Made by a program: the position numbers and the translations under genes. From Marinomonas balearica (GTDB taxonomy: Bacteria; Pseudomonadota; Gammaproteobacteria; Pseudomonadales; Marinomonadaceae), in the NCBI RefSeq assembly GCF_004362145.1, contig NZ_SNXC01000010.1, positions 62,001 to 126,000 of the forward strand: a DNA stretch of 64,000 nucleotides, in the 5' to 3' direction. The notes beneath the pieces are model-generated. The model did no database searches. It was not told the origin of the DNA and saw only the letters and a program-made list of their open reading frames with translations. Positions 1-9,358 of this stretch are shown in pieces (the stretch's first letter is position 1; every line of letters starts with the position of its first letter).

Positions 1-512
1 CATCGATGGAAATAACTTCTTAGCCCTTTTACAAATAGAGTGTCTTGATAGCCTTCTAGTGCGACGTCAGAAATTTCACATTGATCACATTCGTTTCCTA
101 AAAGTAGGGCAACAGCTTGTGTATGAGTGACTTTATCTGGCGAATCGGCTGGTTTTGCTGCATTGCCAATGTAGTCGAAACTATTTCGAATGGTAAGTGA
201 TTTTAGGCTACAGTCCTTCGCATTCACCATCAGAGTCCGACTGTTTAAAGTGCTGATTATTTCTCCGCTGCGGTCCAGTTGTCCCGCTACTGCTGCTCCT
301 GAAATAATGGTTTTGTTCTTACCTGCGCCCACTAAATGAACGTTATTGTGTTCGACGTTTAGGCGTTCTTCGTATGTGCCTTCATCTATGTAGATGGTGT
401 AAGGCCTACCGTCATTTGGCGCACTTTGAAGAGCAAGTTCAATACTTATATAGGCATCTTTGCTAGGTGCTTTGGATACTCTGGCAATATGATTTTGATT
501 CTTATTATTCAT
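1..512 (-). CDS. Pectinesterase (CE8), 5' part, cut by left edge
   Basis: Reading leftwards from an ATG at 510-512 gives an open frame of about 170 codons with no stop before the window edge. It carries family hallmarks of pectin methylesterases, which remove methyl esters from pectin: DEGTYEERL (the GxYxE block), a T-Q-A-V-A-L block with a glutamine of the active site, and GYQDTLF with the acid/base aspartate. The second aspartate block and the arginine block would lie beyond the edge. The N-terminus (MNNKNQNHIARVSK) has no signal peptide, and no in-frame upstream ATG, GTG or TTG adds one, so the protein may be cytoplasmic and act on imported oligomers; that is inference. It faces away from the transporter genes. 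Confidence 0.85.
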   Translation of the reverse strand, partial: MNNKNQNHIARVSKAPSKDAYISIELALQSAPNDGRPYTIYIDEGTYEERLNVEHNNVHLVGAGKNKTIISGAAVAGQLDRSGEIISTLNSRTLMVNAKDCSLKSLTIRNSFDYIGNAAKPADSPDKVTHTQAVALLLGNECDQCEISDVALEGYQDTLFVKGLRSYFHR

Positions 513-676
513 CGCTCGCTGCCCATAGGTTAATTTATCATGGCTAGAAGGAATAATAGATGATTAGATCGCTAAAATAAAACGCCGTTTTAAAAATTAA
601 TTGAAAATGCTGTTCGGAAAAAAAAGAGTGGTTTGAGAAAAACGTGACTTAGGAAAAAGTCATGTTGAAAACAATA

Positions 677-711
677 AGGGCAGACAGAGGGTTGGGTATG
701 TCTGCCCCTTT
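677..711 (-). terminator. Intrinsic terminator after the TRAP permease gene
   Basis: On the minus strand a GGGCAGACA/TGTCTGCCC stem is followed by TTATTGTTTT. It lies about 43 bases past the permease stop. The rest of 513-753 shows only AT-rich sequence and no gene. Confidence 0.75.
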
Positions 712-753
712 GTTACGCCAGAATTTAAGCGTCAATGTGTTACGTTAACTTAA

Positions 754-2880
754 TTAGCACTTAGCTTGGCGATAACTACGATGCGTCATGATGAAAAGCG
801 CCAAAAATACAATGACACCTGCTAGATTGGCAAATATCGGTAAATCTGGCCAAAGCATTGCTAAAGAGGCTGCAAGAGCAATAAGTCTTGTCACTATGTT
901 TAGTTTGTCTTCTAAGTAACCTTCCATTGCTGCGACAAGTGCGTACAAACCGAAAATGCCAAAAATAGTCAGCTTAAGCAGTTCAATAGGTTCGCCGCCG
1001 ATCAAAGGGGTATAGGCCATCATGAGTGGAATGATGTACAAACCTTTTGCAAGTTTCCAGGCTGTTACACCTGTACGCATCGGTGGCGTTTTCGCAATGG
1101 CTGCCGCTGCGAAGGCTGTAAGACAGACAGGAGGCGTTACGTTACTGTCTTGCGATAACCAAAATATGATCATATGAGCGGTAACCAATATCATGGCGAC
1201 CGTCTCAGCACCAAGCGCTTGATCAACCAGCATGTTTTTAAAGTCGGATGGAACTTGTGCCAGCAAAGCCTGTGCTTGTTCAATAGGCATGCCTTGCGCT
1301 AACGTTCCCAATACACTCGGGTCGACCAACATGAAAATAGCCGACGCCGCTTCAGGAAGCTTCCCAGATGCAATTTGCTCTACTAACTGACTTTCGGCAA
1401 TTAAGTTGAATATTGCAGGTGCAGATAATGTACCTAAAACGATGTAAGAGGCCGTAACGGGTAATCCCATCCCCAAAATAAGTGATGCAATTGCAACCAG
1501 AATGATGGTCCAAAGTAAGCTTCCGCCAGCCCAATCCGTGATGAGCAATGAGAACGTGTTACCAACCCCTGTTGTGCTTATGACGTTGACAACGAGACCA
1601 ATGCCAACAAGCAGAACGGCCGTGGTCGACATATTTTTCGCGCCCTGTACTAACGCATCTAATATCGCAATGGGGCCCATTCTGTGTTGTTTTGATAACC
1701 AAGACGCGGCGATAACAGACAGTATACTGATACCAGCAGCATAAGTTGGTGTGAACCCCTGAATCAATAATGTGACAAGAACCGCAAGTGGAATGGCGTG
1801 ATGCCAACCTTCTTTCAATACTTCTTTAATGGCCACACCATCTTCTTCTGTTGACGTGACGTTACTGCGTTTTGCTTCTACACGGACAAAAAATGCGACC
1901 GATAGAAAATAAAGCAGAGCGGGAATAGCAGCAACACCAATGATAGTGACATAAGAAACCTGAGTATAGGACGCCATAATAAAAGCACCTGCTCCCATAA
2001 CTGGCGGCATAAGCTGGCCTCCAGTTGACGCGGCGGCTTCAATACCTGCTGCAAAGCGTGCAGGAAAGCCCGCTCGTCTCATGAGAGGAATGGTTATCAC
2101 GCCCGTTGAAACAGTGTTTGCCACAGACGATCCAGATACGGACCCCATGAGGCCGGAACCAAGCACAGCAACAAAACCGGGTCCCCCAATCATTTTGCTT
2201 GCTAGCGATCGCGATAACGTAATGATGAAATCACCCGCGCCAGATTTAACAAGAAAGGCACCAAATAGAATAAACATGAAGACAAAGCTCCAAGAAATTC
2301 TAGAAATCGAGCCGAACATGCCATCCGTACTGAAAAAGCTTCTATAAAGAAGGGTTTCCAAGCTTAATCCGGGAAACGAAAATGCGCCCCCAATCCATTG
2401 TCCCCAAAGAACAACGTAGGACAAAGCGACGAGTATGAGAGTTGGAATAAACCAGCCCGTCGTTCGTCGAATTAACTCTAACGACAATAATATAGCCATT
2501 GAAGAAACGATCCAATCGCTGGTCGCGAAAACGACGCCTCGCTCATAAAGAGCGTCTTCAAATAGGGCGATGTAAAAGACGATTCCGATTAACATCAATA
2601 CGATAAAGGTATCGATGATAAATGCGGTTTTGCTGTTCCTCAAAGACGGGTGGGCAGGGATGAGCAGCGCACACAGTGTACCAAAACCTGCAAAATGGAA
2701 GGCGGATACCCACAGCTCTGGCAATGTGCCGAGCGTATTTATGTAAATGTGTGCAATGGCAAGGAAAATGCCAAAACCAAATACGATACGGTTAATAACG
2801 GGCGTATCTCGGTGTTGGGTTTCGAACTGCTCTAGGTTCTGGTTATTGGCGCTTTCAGCGGATGTATTGGGAGAGAACAT
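754..2880 (-). CDS. TRAP transporter fused permease, 4TM/12TM (TAXI type)
   Basis: Polytopic inner-membrane protein of 708 residues. The first ~190 residues hold about four to five membrane segments (DctQ-like small subunit). The rest is a DctM-like large subunit with Gly-rich signatures such as GSGLMGSVSGSSVANT and GMGLPVTASYIVLG. Fused QM proteins of this kind pair with TAXI-family periplasmic binding proteins and use an ion gradient to import organic acids. The binding-protein gene lies 157 bases upstream on the same strand, supporting one transcription unit. Substrate cannot be read from the sequence; the neighbouring pectinesterase gives only a weak hint. The start is the ATG at 2880. 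Confidence 0.93.
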   Translation of the reverse strand: MFSPNTSAESANNQNLEQFETQHRDTPVINRIVFGFGIFLAIAHIYINTLGTLPELWVSAFHFAGFGTLCALLIPAHPSLRNSKTAFIIDTFIVLMLIGIVFYIALFEDALYERGVVFATSDWIVSSMAILLSLELIRRTTGWFIPTLILVALSYVVLWGQWIGGAFSFPGLSLETLLYRSFFSTDGMFGSISRISWSFVFMFILFGAFLVKSGAGDFIITLSRSLASKMIGGPGFVAVLGSGLMGSVSGSSVANTVSTGVITIPLMRRAGFPARFAAGIEAAASTGGQLMPPVMGAGAFIMASYTQVSYVTIIGVAAIPALLYFLSVAFFVRVEAKRSNVTSTEEDGVAIKEVLKEGWHHAIPLAVLVTLLIQGFTPTYAAGISILSVIAASWLSKQHRMGPIAILDALVQGAKNMSTTAVLLVGIGLVVNVISTTGVGNTFSLLITDWAGGSLLWTIILVAIASLILGMGLPVTASYIVLGTLSAPAIFNLIAESQLVEQIASGKLPEAASAIFMLVDPSVLGTLAQGMPIEQAQALLAQVPSDFKNMLVDQALGAETVAMILVTAHMIIFWLSQDSNVTPPVCLTAFAAAAIAKTPPMRTGVTAWKLAKGLYIIPLMMAYTPLIGGEPIELLKLTIFGIFGLYALVAAMEGYLEDKLNIVTRLIALAASLAMLWPDLPIFANLAGVIVFLALFIMTHRSYRQAKC

Positions 2881-2959
2881 ATAGTGTGCCTAACTTAAGT
2901 GATCTTAAATTAGAAGATACTGACAATCGTCAGATGTACTTCTATTTGAAAACAGTCTA

Positions 2960-2992
2960 AAAATAAGCCCATGATTTACATGGGCTTATTTT
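2960..2992 (-). terminator. Perfect 14-bp hairpin between binding protein and permease
   Basis: The arms at 2960-2973 and 2979-2992 are perfectly complementary around a 5-base loop, and the minus strand ends in TTTT. This is probably an attenuating or mRNA-stabilising hairpin that leaves the binding protein more highly expressed than the permease. It is placed about 45 bases past the binding-protein stop. Confidence 0.7.
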
Positions 2993-3037
2993 GTATTGCG
3001 ATGTACTAGAAACGTTAACTCTTATAATAAATACACT

Positions 3038-4063
3038 TTATTTCGCGATAAGAGAATCTGGAATATCGATCCCTTGTTCTCTATAGTATTTTGCAGCACC
3101 TGGATGCAATGGAACAGGCAAACCTGAGATTGCTTTGTTGATTGACATTACTGATGTCGCTTTGTGAATCGCGCTTAGGTAAGGCAAATTCTCATATAGA
3201 GATTTTGTAAGCTCGTATATATCTTCTTCAGATGTATCGGCACGCGTTGCTAGGAAGTTCGGTTGAGCAATGGTATTGATCGCCTGTGTCTGGCCTGGGT
3301 ATGTGTTTGCAGGGATGACATAACGAGTCCAAAGATCATAGCTGCCATTGGCTTCTTTCATTTGTTCATCGGTGAAGTCCAATACCTTAACTTTGTCGCC
3401 CATAGCTGCGTATAAACGAGTGACAGCACTGACAGGGACACCAGCAGGTGTGTTCATACCTTCAATGTTGCCATTTTGGATCGCATCTGCGCTTGGACCG
3501 AATCCCATGAAAGCGAGTGAAAAGTTATCTGGGTTAATATTCAGTCCGCTTAGCAGTTGTCTACCAGAACCTTCCGTACCTGAATTCTTCTTACCTATAG
3601 AAAATTTATTGTTAGAACCTTCTAGGTCTTTGAGATCGGCAACGGTTCCAGTTTTAGCGAGATCTTTGCTCAGAACAAAGTGCTCAACATTTTGCCAAAG
3701 CATACTGACAGAGCGAAGTTCAGTTTGTTTACCTGCTTGTTTGAGCGGACCTTCGCCATTCCACGCCCAAGCACCATAGAGACCCTGTAATATTGCAAAT
3801 TGAGCCTGATTTTCGCGAAGTAATTTGACGTTTTCCCCTGATCCCGCTGAACTGATCGCAGATAATGACATACCAAATTTAGGTTTTAATTTAACTTTAC
3901 TTAGCGTCGCAATTGCTACCCCTACAGGGTAATACGTACCACCCGTTGAGGCCGTCGCTAAAATGTAATCTCTATCAGCAGCATGCGCCGTAACGGCTGC
4001 ACTTGATAACGTCGCTGCAGTTAGAGTCGCAATAAGTGTCTTTTTTAAAATTCCCAGGTTCAT
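3038..4063 (-). CDS. TAXI family TRAP transporter solute-binding protein
   Basis: Periplasmic receptor of 341 residues. A signal peptide with a basic start, a hydrophobic core and AHA cleavage (about residue 28) precedes the mature start ADRDYILATASTGGTYYPVG, which matches the TAXI-family opening (ATGxxGGTYYPxG). Internal patches GSGENVKLLRE, QAQFAILQ and LSGLNINPDNF fit the family. It delivers its ligand to the fused permease encoded downstream. The ATG at 4063 is preceded by an AGGAGAAT ribosome site. Ligand unknown; family members bind acidic solutes such as glutamate or other carboxylates. Confidence 0.93.
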   Translation of the reverse strand: MNLGILKKTLIATLTAATLSSAAVTAHAADRDYILATASTGGTYYPVGVAIATLSKVKLKPKFGMSLSAISSAGSGENVKLLRENQAQFAILQGLYGAWAWNGEGPLKQAGKQTELRSVSMLWQNVEHFVLSKDLAKTGTVADLKDLEGSNNKFSIGKKNSGTEGSGRQLLSGLNINPDNFSLAFMGFGPSADAIQNGNIEGMNTPAGVPVSAVTRLYAAMGDKVKVLDFTDEQMKEANGSYDLWTRYVIPANTYPGQTQAINTIAQPNFLATRADTSEEDIYELTKSLYENLPYLSAIHKATSVMSINKAISGLPVPLHPGAAKYYREQGIDIPDSLIAK

Positions 4064-4315
4064 TTTATTATTCTCCTACGTACTTAGGCTTTGTTTCTTT
4101 TTATGTTTGTTTTTTGTTTTTACGGGTGTCGATTTTGCTACGTTTTGCGTCTTATATTAAAGGCTTTTGTTTTATAAATTACAACATATCAAAACGCCTA
4201 TTTTGGTCGTTTAAATTCATCGTTGTTGTTCTAGGTCGAACAGCTTGTTACGCTGTAGATAATCTAAAACGGTCTATCTTTGATGACTAATAAGCATGAT
4301 TGGGAAGTTCGCTGC

Positions 4316-4924
4316 ATGAGACAGATTAAAGTTGTGTTATTTGACCTCGGAAATGTGTTGGTGGATTTGGGAGATAAAAGTGAAATAGCGCGCTTTTTAA
4401 ACACTGATGATGCGTTGGAGGTCATTTGGCGTAAGTGGCTTGAATCCGAAGCTGTCGCCAAGTTTGATTCAGGCAAGATAGGATTGAATGATTTTGTCGA
4501 GCAGTTAATGGGAGAAGTTGGCTACACAGGTGACAATAATGCATTTAAAGAAGCGTTTGTCGCTTGGCCAAAAGGCTTGTTTGACGGCGCTTTAGAACTT
4601 GTGAATTCTATTCCTGATCATCTTCATAAGGCGGTGCTCTCAAATACTAATGCCGCTCATTGGGGACGTTTAATGGATGAAATGGGTTTGTCCGGCCAGT
4701 TCAACAGCTATTTTGCTTCTCACCAAATGGGAAAGGTCAAACCTGATCCCGCCTCTTTTCAGTACGTACTTTCTGCGCTAAATGTAATGCCTGATGAAAT
4801 ACTATTTATGGATGATAATAAGTTGAACGTCGATGCGGCGAACGAAATAGGAATAAAAAGCTTCTTAGTTCGAGGCGTCGAAGAAGCAAGAGATTGCTTA
4901 AAACAGAATGGGATTCTTTCGTAG
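4316..4924 (+). CDS. HAD-superfamily hydrolase, YihX-like
   Basis: Cytoplasmic phosphatase of about 202 residues, subfamily IA. Motif I is VVLFDLGNVLVDLG, motif II is around LSNTNA, motif III lysine is in GKVKPDP and motif IV is FMDDNKLNV. This set resembles YihX-type glucose-1-phosphate phosphatases and related HADs. I chose the ATG at 4316, which puts the hydrophobic motif I strand close to the N-terminus as usual. A further in-frame ATG at 4280 would add 12 residues without family support. It is transcribed away from the TRAP genes. Substrate is not determined. Confidence 0.88.
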   Translation: MRQIKVVLFDLGNVLVDLGDKSEIARFLNTDDALEVIWRKWLESEAVAKFDSGKIGLNDFVEQLMGEVGYTGDNNAFKEAFVAWPKGLFDGALELVNSIPDHLHKAVLSNTNAAHWGRLMDEMGLSGQFNSYFASHQMGKVKPDPASFQYVLSALNVMPDEILFMDDNKLNVDAANEIGIKSFLVRGVEEARDCLKQNGILS

Positions 4925-5310
4925 AGTATAAATGTGAGTCACTCGGTTTTTAGACTAAAGTGTAATAGTGTTCGTTTTGTATACGGTTATTCTAAAAGGC
5001 TAGGGAAGTTGCGAACAAGCTTACTGGATTTGGCTCTTGGACAGCACTTTTTATTCTAACTCAATTCCGAAGGTCAATCGTAGACCGTTTACGCGGAATT
5101 GAACGAAATATAAGAAGTCGTTAGACCGAAGCCCTTCGGCTCTTTCAGAGAAAGAAACTCTCGATGTTAAGGTGCTAAAAAAGGTATCAACATTCCTTCA
5201 CACTCTTACCTCGATAGCTCTTTGTTCCAATATGACTGAAGTTCAGGTGGTTAGCTCGTCGCTTCTACAGCATCGCGTCCAAATATAAAAATTAACAATG
5301 GAGCAGTGAG
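4925..5310. other. 386-bp gap upstream of acs
   Basis: No gene is seen. The stretch contains a small CCGAA/TTCGG hairpin at 5126-5139 and presumably the acs promoter and a long 5' leader. I could not pick a convincing -35/-10 pair or a sigma-54 site. The acs ribosome site (GGAGCAGTGAG) ends the gap. Confidence 0.5.
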
Positions 5311-7266
5311 ATGACACAAGAATTAGACGATTTTCAGCGTAAATTCACCCCAGCTGGAACCGTTCCTCATGAAATCTTTGAGGCGAATTATCAAGAGTCG
5401 ATATCAAACCCAGAGAAATTTTGGGGAGAAATGGGTAAACGGCTTTATTGGTTTAAACCTTATTCCATCGTTAAAAACACCAGTTTTGTTCGTAACAATG
5501 TCAGTATCAAATGGTATGAAGACGGCGAGCTGAATGTTGCCTACAACTGTATTGATCGTCATCTTCCAGAAAAAGCGAGCCAAATTGCTTATTACCTTGA
5601 GGGTGATAAAGAAGGTCCAGCAGGCTCCATTACCTATCAAGAGCTTTATGATGAAGTTGGACGTTTGGCGAACGCACTCAAATCACAAGGAATTTCAAAA
5701 GGGGATCGTGTTGCTATTTACATGCCCATGATTCCTCAAGCTGTGTATGCCATGTTAGCTTGCGCACGAATCGGTGCCATTCACAGTGTTATTTTCGGCG
5801 GTTTTTCTGCGAGTGCGATTGCTGATCGATTGAACGATTGTGATGTCAAGTTGGTCATGACGGCGGATCAAGGTAAACGCGCTGGAAATGCGATTAACCT
5901 AAAAAAGAATGTCGATATGGCATTAGCGGATAGCGCCTGCCCATCCGTAAAAAATGTCATGGTTTATCGATATACCAAAGCCGATGTCGAATGGAATGAC
6001 GATCTGGATTTAGATTGGCAAGCGTTAGTTGATCAGGAAGATACGGATTGCCCTGCCGCTTCTATGAACGCAGAAGACCCTCTTTTTATTTTGTACACAT
6101 CAGGTTCAACAGGTAAGCCGAAAGGCGTTGTACACACGTCAGGGGGTTATCTTGTCTACGCATCTATGACTCATGAAGTGGTATTTGGCCTGCAACAGGA
6201 CGACGTTTACTGGTGTGCAGCGGATGTCGGTTGGATTACAGGCCACAGTTACATGGTATACGGTCCTCTTGCGAATGGTGTGACGAGCGTGCTGTTCGAA
6301 GGTGTGCCAACCTACCCAGATGCGGGCCGAATAGGACGAGTAGTCGATAAGTATAAGGTTAATCTACTGTACACCGCTCCTACCGCAGTACGAGCGTTGA
6401 TGGCGAAAGGCGATGAAGCCATTGAAACCAGTTCTAGAGATAGCTTACGGGTTTTAGGCAGTGTCGGTGAGCCAATTAATCCAGAAGCTTGGTCTTGGTA
6501 CCATAAGAAAATTGGTAATGGGAAATGCCCGATTGCCGATACTTGGTGGCAAACAGAGACAGGAGGCATGATGATGACTCCTAGGCTGACAGAAACTGAT
6601 GTTAAACCCGGTGCCTGTACCTCTCCTATTTATGGTGTTCAACCGGCACTGATGGATCCAAACGGAAATGTAATCGAAGACCAAGGTGTTGAAGTAGAGG
6701 GTGGGTTGGTGCTGACGGACTCTTGGCCTGGCCAAGCTCGAACCGTATATGGAGACCATGAGCGTTTCGAACAAACGTACTTTAGTACTTATGATGGCGT
6801 GTATTTTACCGGTGACGGATCGCGTCGCGATGCGGATGGAGATTACTGGATTACGGGCCGAGTAGATGACGTACTGAACGTATCAGGGCACCGTTTAGGA
6901 ACAGCAGAAATTGAGAGTGCGCTGGTGGCTCACCCGTCAGTCGCTGAAGCAGCGGTTGTTGGTTACCCGCACGATCTAAAAGGCCAAGGTCTTTATGTTT
7001 ACGTTTCGCCGATTGCAGGAGTCACTCCAGATGAGGCGTTAACAAAATCGATTCGACAATTTGTTCGACAAGAAGTCGGCCCTGTCGCAACGCCTGATTT
7101 AGTTCAATGGGCAGTGCGAGGGTTACCTAAGACTCGTTCAGGCAAAATTATGCGTCGCATTTTACGTAAAATCGCGGCAAATGAGCATGAGCAATTAGGG
7201 GATACCAGTACACTGGCTGACCCAAGTGTTGTAGATGATTTAATCGACAATAGATTAAACAACTAA
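5311..7266 (+). CDS. acs: Acetyl-CoA synthetase
   Basis: Makes acetyl-CoA from acetate, ATP and CoA through acetyl-AMP. At 651 residues it is the normal length. It has the ATP loop [18 protein letters not shown], the [10 protein letters not shown] block, the [13 protein letters not shown] motif, and the C-terminal [16 protein letters not shown] patch with the catalytic lysine that protein acetyltransferases modify in this family. A good ribosome site precedes the ATG. A LuxR-type response regulator follows on the same strand, a context that suggests acetate-responsive control. Acs is the scavenging route for low acetate. Confidence 0.97.
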   Translation: MTQELDDFQRKFTPAGTVPHEIFEANYQESISNPEKFWGEMGKRLYWFKPYSIVKNTSFVRNNVSIKWYEDGELNVAYNCIDRHLPEKASQIAYYLEGDKEGPAGSITYQELYDEVGRLANALKSQGISKGDRVAIYMPMIPQAVYAMLACARIGAIHSVIFGGFSASAIADRLNDCDVKLVMTADQGKRAGNAINLKKNVDMALADSACPSVKNVMVYRYTKADVEWNDDLDLDWQALVDQEDTDCPAASMNAEDPLFILYTSGSTGKPKGVVHTSGGYLVYASMTHEVVFGLQQDDVYWCAADVGWITGHSYMVYGPLANGVTSVLFEGVPTYPDAGRIGRVVDKYKVNLLYTAPTAVRALMAKGDEAIETSSRDSLRVLGSVGEPINPEAWSWYHKKIGNGKCPIADTWWQTETGGMMMTPRLTETDVKPGACTSPIYGVQPALMDPNGNVIEDQGVEVEGGLVLTDSWPGQARTVYGDHERFEQTYFSTYDGVYFTGDGSRRDADGDYWITGRVDDVLNVSGHRLGTAEIESALVAHPSVAEAAVVGYPHDLKGQGLYVYVSPIAGVTPDEALTKSIRQFVRQEVGPVATPDLVQWAVRGLPKTRSGKIMRRILRKIAANEHEQLGDTSTLADPSVVDDLIDNRLNN

Positions 7267-7292
7267 AAGCGACAACTGTAACTATAGAGTTA

Positions 7293-7343
7293 CCCATGGC
7301 GCATTGCTTCTCTATGCTTTGCGTCATGGGCGCTGGCTTTTTT
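7293..7343 (+). terminator. Probable terminator after acs
   Basis: CCCATG-G-CGCA pairs with TGCG-T-CATGGG (7293-7303 and 7320-7330) around a long loop, followed within eight bases by six T. The gap before the T run makes it imperfect. Confidence 0.45.
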
Positions 7344-7465
7344 CTGTCTCTCTTAGTAGAGTGCATCGGCACATACAAGAAAGAGTGATGTGGAAGAAGT
7401 TGGCGATATTTACCTTTCAGCTAACCTAGCCATTTCTTTACTCAATAATAAGAGAAGGACTTACT

Positions 7466-8101
7466 TTGATTACTTTAGCGATAGCTGATGACCATCCATT
7501 ATTTCGAAGTGCCTTAACAGGGGCTTTGAAGCAACAATTCAATGATGTCACCATACATGAATCAGATGATCTTGATTCAACCATTGAAATTCTGCAACAA
7601 AACCTAGAGCTGGATTTACTTCTTTTGGATTTAAATATGCCTGGGTGTGGAAAGTTGTATGGGTTGATGCGCATTCGCACGGATTTTCCTGATGTGCCTG
7701 TTGCAGTAATTTCTGGCTCTGAGGACAATAAAATCATATCAACAGTTGTCGAATCTGGGGCGCTTGGCTTTATTCCCAAAACATGTGAACCGTTAGAGTA
7801 TGCCTCAGCGATCCATTCAATTTTGGATGGTGACGTGTGGATTCCAGATAACGTGGTATTGGAAGATCAAAAAAATTCTAATCTAGAAATGCAAAGGAAA
7901 GTGGCAGAATTAACGCCCCAACAATTCAAAGTTCTTTGTTACTTACACGAAGGGATGCTAAACAAACAAATTGCGTACGAACTGAATATTTCAGAAGCTA
8001 CTATTAAAGCTCATATCACAGCAATCTTTCGAAAGCTCGGCGTTAACAACCGAACGCAAGCAGTTCTAATTGCAAGTGAATTAGAACTGAGTCGAACCTG
8101 A
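7466..8101 (+). CDS. LuxR/NarL-family response regulator
   Basis: Two-component output protein of 211 residues. The receiver domain (1-115) shows the acidic pair D8-D9, phosphoacceptor D55 in LLLLDLNMPG, S83 and conserved K105 in FIPK. The LuxR-type helix-turn-helix spans about 145-208 (LTPQQFKVLCYL, NKQIAYELNISEATIKAH). The start is TTG at 7466, preceded by AGAAGGA; no usable ATG is near. No kinase gene is adjacent, so it is an orphan here. Its place directly after acs recalls the CrbR/ErdR regulators that activate acs in Vibrio and Pseudomonas; this assignment is inference. It ends one base from the convergent yidD stop. Confidence 0.92.
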   Translation: MITLAIADDHPLFRSALTGALKQQFNDVTIHESDDLDSTIEILQQNLELDLLLLDLNMPGCGKLYGLMRIRTDFPDVPVAVISGSEDNKIISTVVESGALGFIPKTCEPLEYASAIHSILDGDVWIPDNVVLEDQKNSNLEMQRKVAELTPQQFKVLCYLHEGMLNKQIAYELNISEATIKAHITAIFRKLGVNNRTQAVLIASELELSRT

Positions 8102-8332
8102 TTAATTCTGGCGACTGTTTTTTTTAGGAACAGGGTCCATTCCCCCTTCGCAGCCAGGATGGCAGCGCCCCAGCCTTCTGATACCTAACCAAATGCCTTT
8201 AAAAAGGCCGTGCTCTTCAATTGCTTCGATCATATATTGGGAGCAACTGGGATAGAATCGACAGTTACTGCCTAGTAATGGACTGATCAGGTATTGATAA
8301 CCTTTTACAAGGTAAATAAAGAGTATTTTCAT
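8102..8332 (-). CDS. yidD: Membrane protein insertion efficiency factor YidD
   Basis: Small (76 residues) amphipathic inner-membrane-associated protein thought to help YidC-dependent insertion. The family core is clear: [19 protein letters not shown], then [10 protein letters not shown] and a DPVP end. I set the start at the ATG giving [13 protein letters not shown], the usual family N-terminus; 22 further upstream codons look non-coding. The gene normally sits in the rpmH-rnpA-yidD-yidC group, but here it is alone between a response regulator and pheA, tail to tail with the regulator. Confidence 0.92.
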   Translation of the reverse strand: MKILFIYLVKGYQYLISPLLGSNCRFYPSCSQYMIEAIEEHGLFKGIWLGIRRLGRCHPGCEGGMDPVPKKNSRQN

Positions 8333-8431
8333 CGTATTTGAATGTTCTACTAGCCGACAGAGTGCTATTTCTGTTGTATCGTAACACCTTCTTAGCATTC
8401 CATCGAATAGAGAGCGTTTAAATAAGGTTTT

Positions 8432-9319
8432 ATGTCTGAATATTCTGTCTCCACATACAAACTTGATCCATCTGCTTCAAACGTCGTCGCCTACCAAGGT
8501 GAGCCTGGCGCGTACTCTCATTTGGCTTGTAAGCATTCTTTTCCTAACTGGAGAACGGTCCATTGCGCGACATTTTCAGAAGCACTCGCAATGGTTGAAA
8601 ATGGAAATGCCTATTACGCTATGATCCCGGTTGAGAACTCTACCGCAGGACGTGTTGAGGAAATCTATCGAGAACTTAAGCGAACAGAGTTGTACGTCGT
8701 AAAAGAGCATTTTGAACCCGTAAATCACTGCTTACTTATACGAGAAAATGCATCGAAAAGTGGTATAAAAAGAGTGGGGAGTCATCCTCAAGCATTGGCG
8801 CAATGCGATGCTAATATCAAGTCTCTTGGCGCGGTCAATGTTGCGATGTACGATACTGCTGGAGCAGCCAAGCACCTTTCAGAAAATGACGACGATACAT
8901 TAGGTGTTATTTCGTCTGAGCTCGCTGCAGAGCTGTATGGACTAAAAATAGCGCAATCGCACTTTAACGATGTCGTCGGGAATACGACACGTTTTTTGGT
9001 TTTTTCTCGACACCAAAAACAGCCGGAATTCGAACCGAATACAACCTATATCACCTCTTTTATGTTTCGAGTAAAAAACATTCCAGCTGCGCTATACAAG
9101 GCGATGGGTGGGTTCGCTACACAAGGCATTAATATGCTAAAACTGGAAAGCTACATGGTAAATGGCCATTTTACGGCAACACAGTTTTATGTAGATGTAG
9201 AAGCGCATTTTCAGGATGCTAAAATGCAAGCAGCGTTAGAAGAGCTGATGTTCTTCTCGGAAGAAATTCGTATTTTGGGCACCTACGAAGCAGATTCCTA
9301 TCGAAAAGATAACGCTTAA
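8432..9319 (+). CDS. pheA: Prephenate dehydratase (monofunctional)
   Basis: Converts prephenate to phenylpyruvate in phenylalanine synthesis. The 295 residues comprise the dehydratase domain (about 18-195; [20 protein letters not shown], catalytic NTTRF with T186) and a C-terminal ACT domain (about 205-285). There is no chorismate mutase domain, unlike the fused P-protein common in gammaproteobacteria; the sequence looks closer to the free-standing type seen in alphaproteobacteria. The ACT motif usually written ESRP reads ESYM (239-242), so phenylalanine feedback may differ. A TAAGG ribosome site precedes the ATG. Confidence 0.93.
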   Translation: MSEYSVSTYKLDPSASNVVAYQGEPGAYSHLACKHSFPNWRTVHCATFSEALAMVENGNAYYAMIPVENSTAGRVEEIYRELKRTELYVVKEHFEPVNHCLLIRENASKSGIKRVGSHPQALAQCDANIKSLGAVNVAMYDTAGAAKHLSENDDDTLGVISSELAAELYGLKIAQSHFNDVVGNTTRFLVFSRHQKQPEFEPNTTYITSFMFRVKNIPAALYKAMGGFATQGINMLKLESYMVNGHFTATQFYVDVEAHFQDAKMQAALEELMFFSEEIRILGTYEADSYRKDNA

Positions 9320-9335
9320 GGAAGCGTTATCTTTT
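9304..9335 (+). terminator. Terminator overlapping the pheA stop codon
   Basis: A perfect 14-bp stem (9304-9317 with 9322-9335) encloses a 4-base loop and ends in TTTT. The pheA stop TAA (9317-9319) lies in the stem/loop, so the last four codons form the ascending arm. The run of A on the other side lets it also serve the convergent esterase gene. Confidence 0.85.
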
Positions 9336-9358
9336 AACAATATTCTAAACAGCAAAAC

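Noticed and set aside
7148..7378. Minus-strand frame over the acs end
   Set aside because: It lies largely antisense to the conserved acs C-terminus and resembles no known protein.
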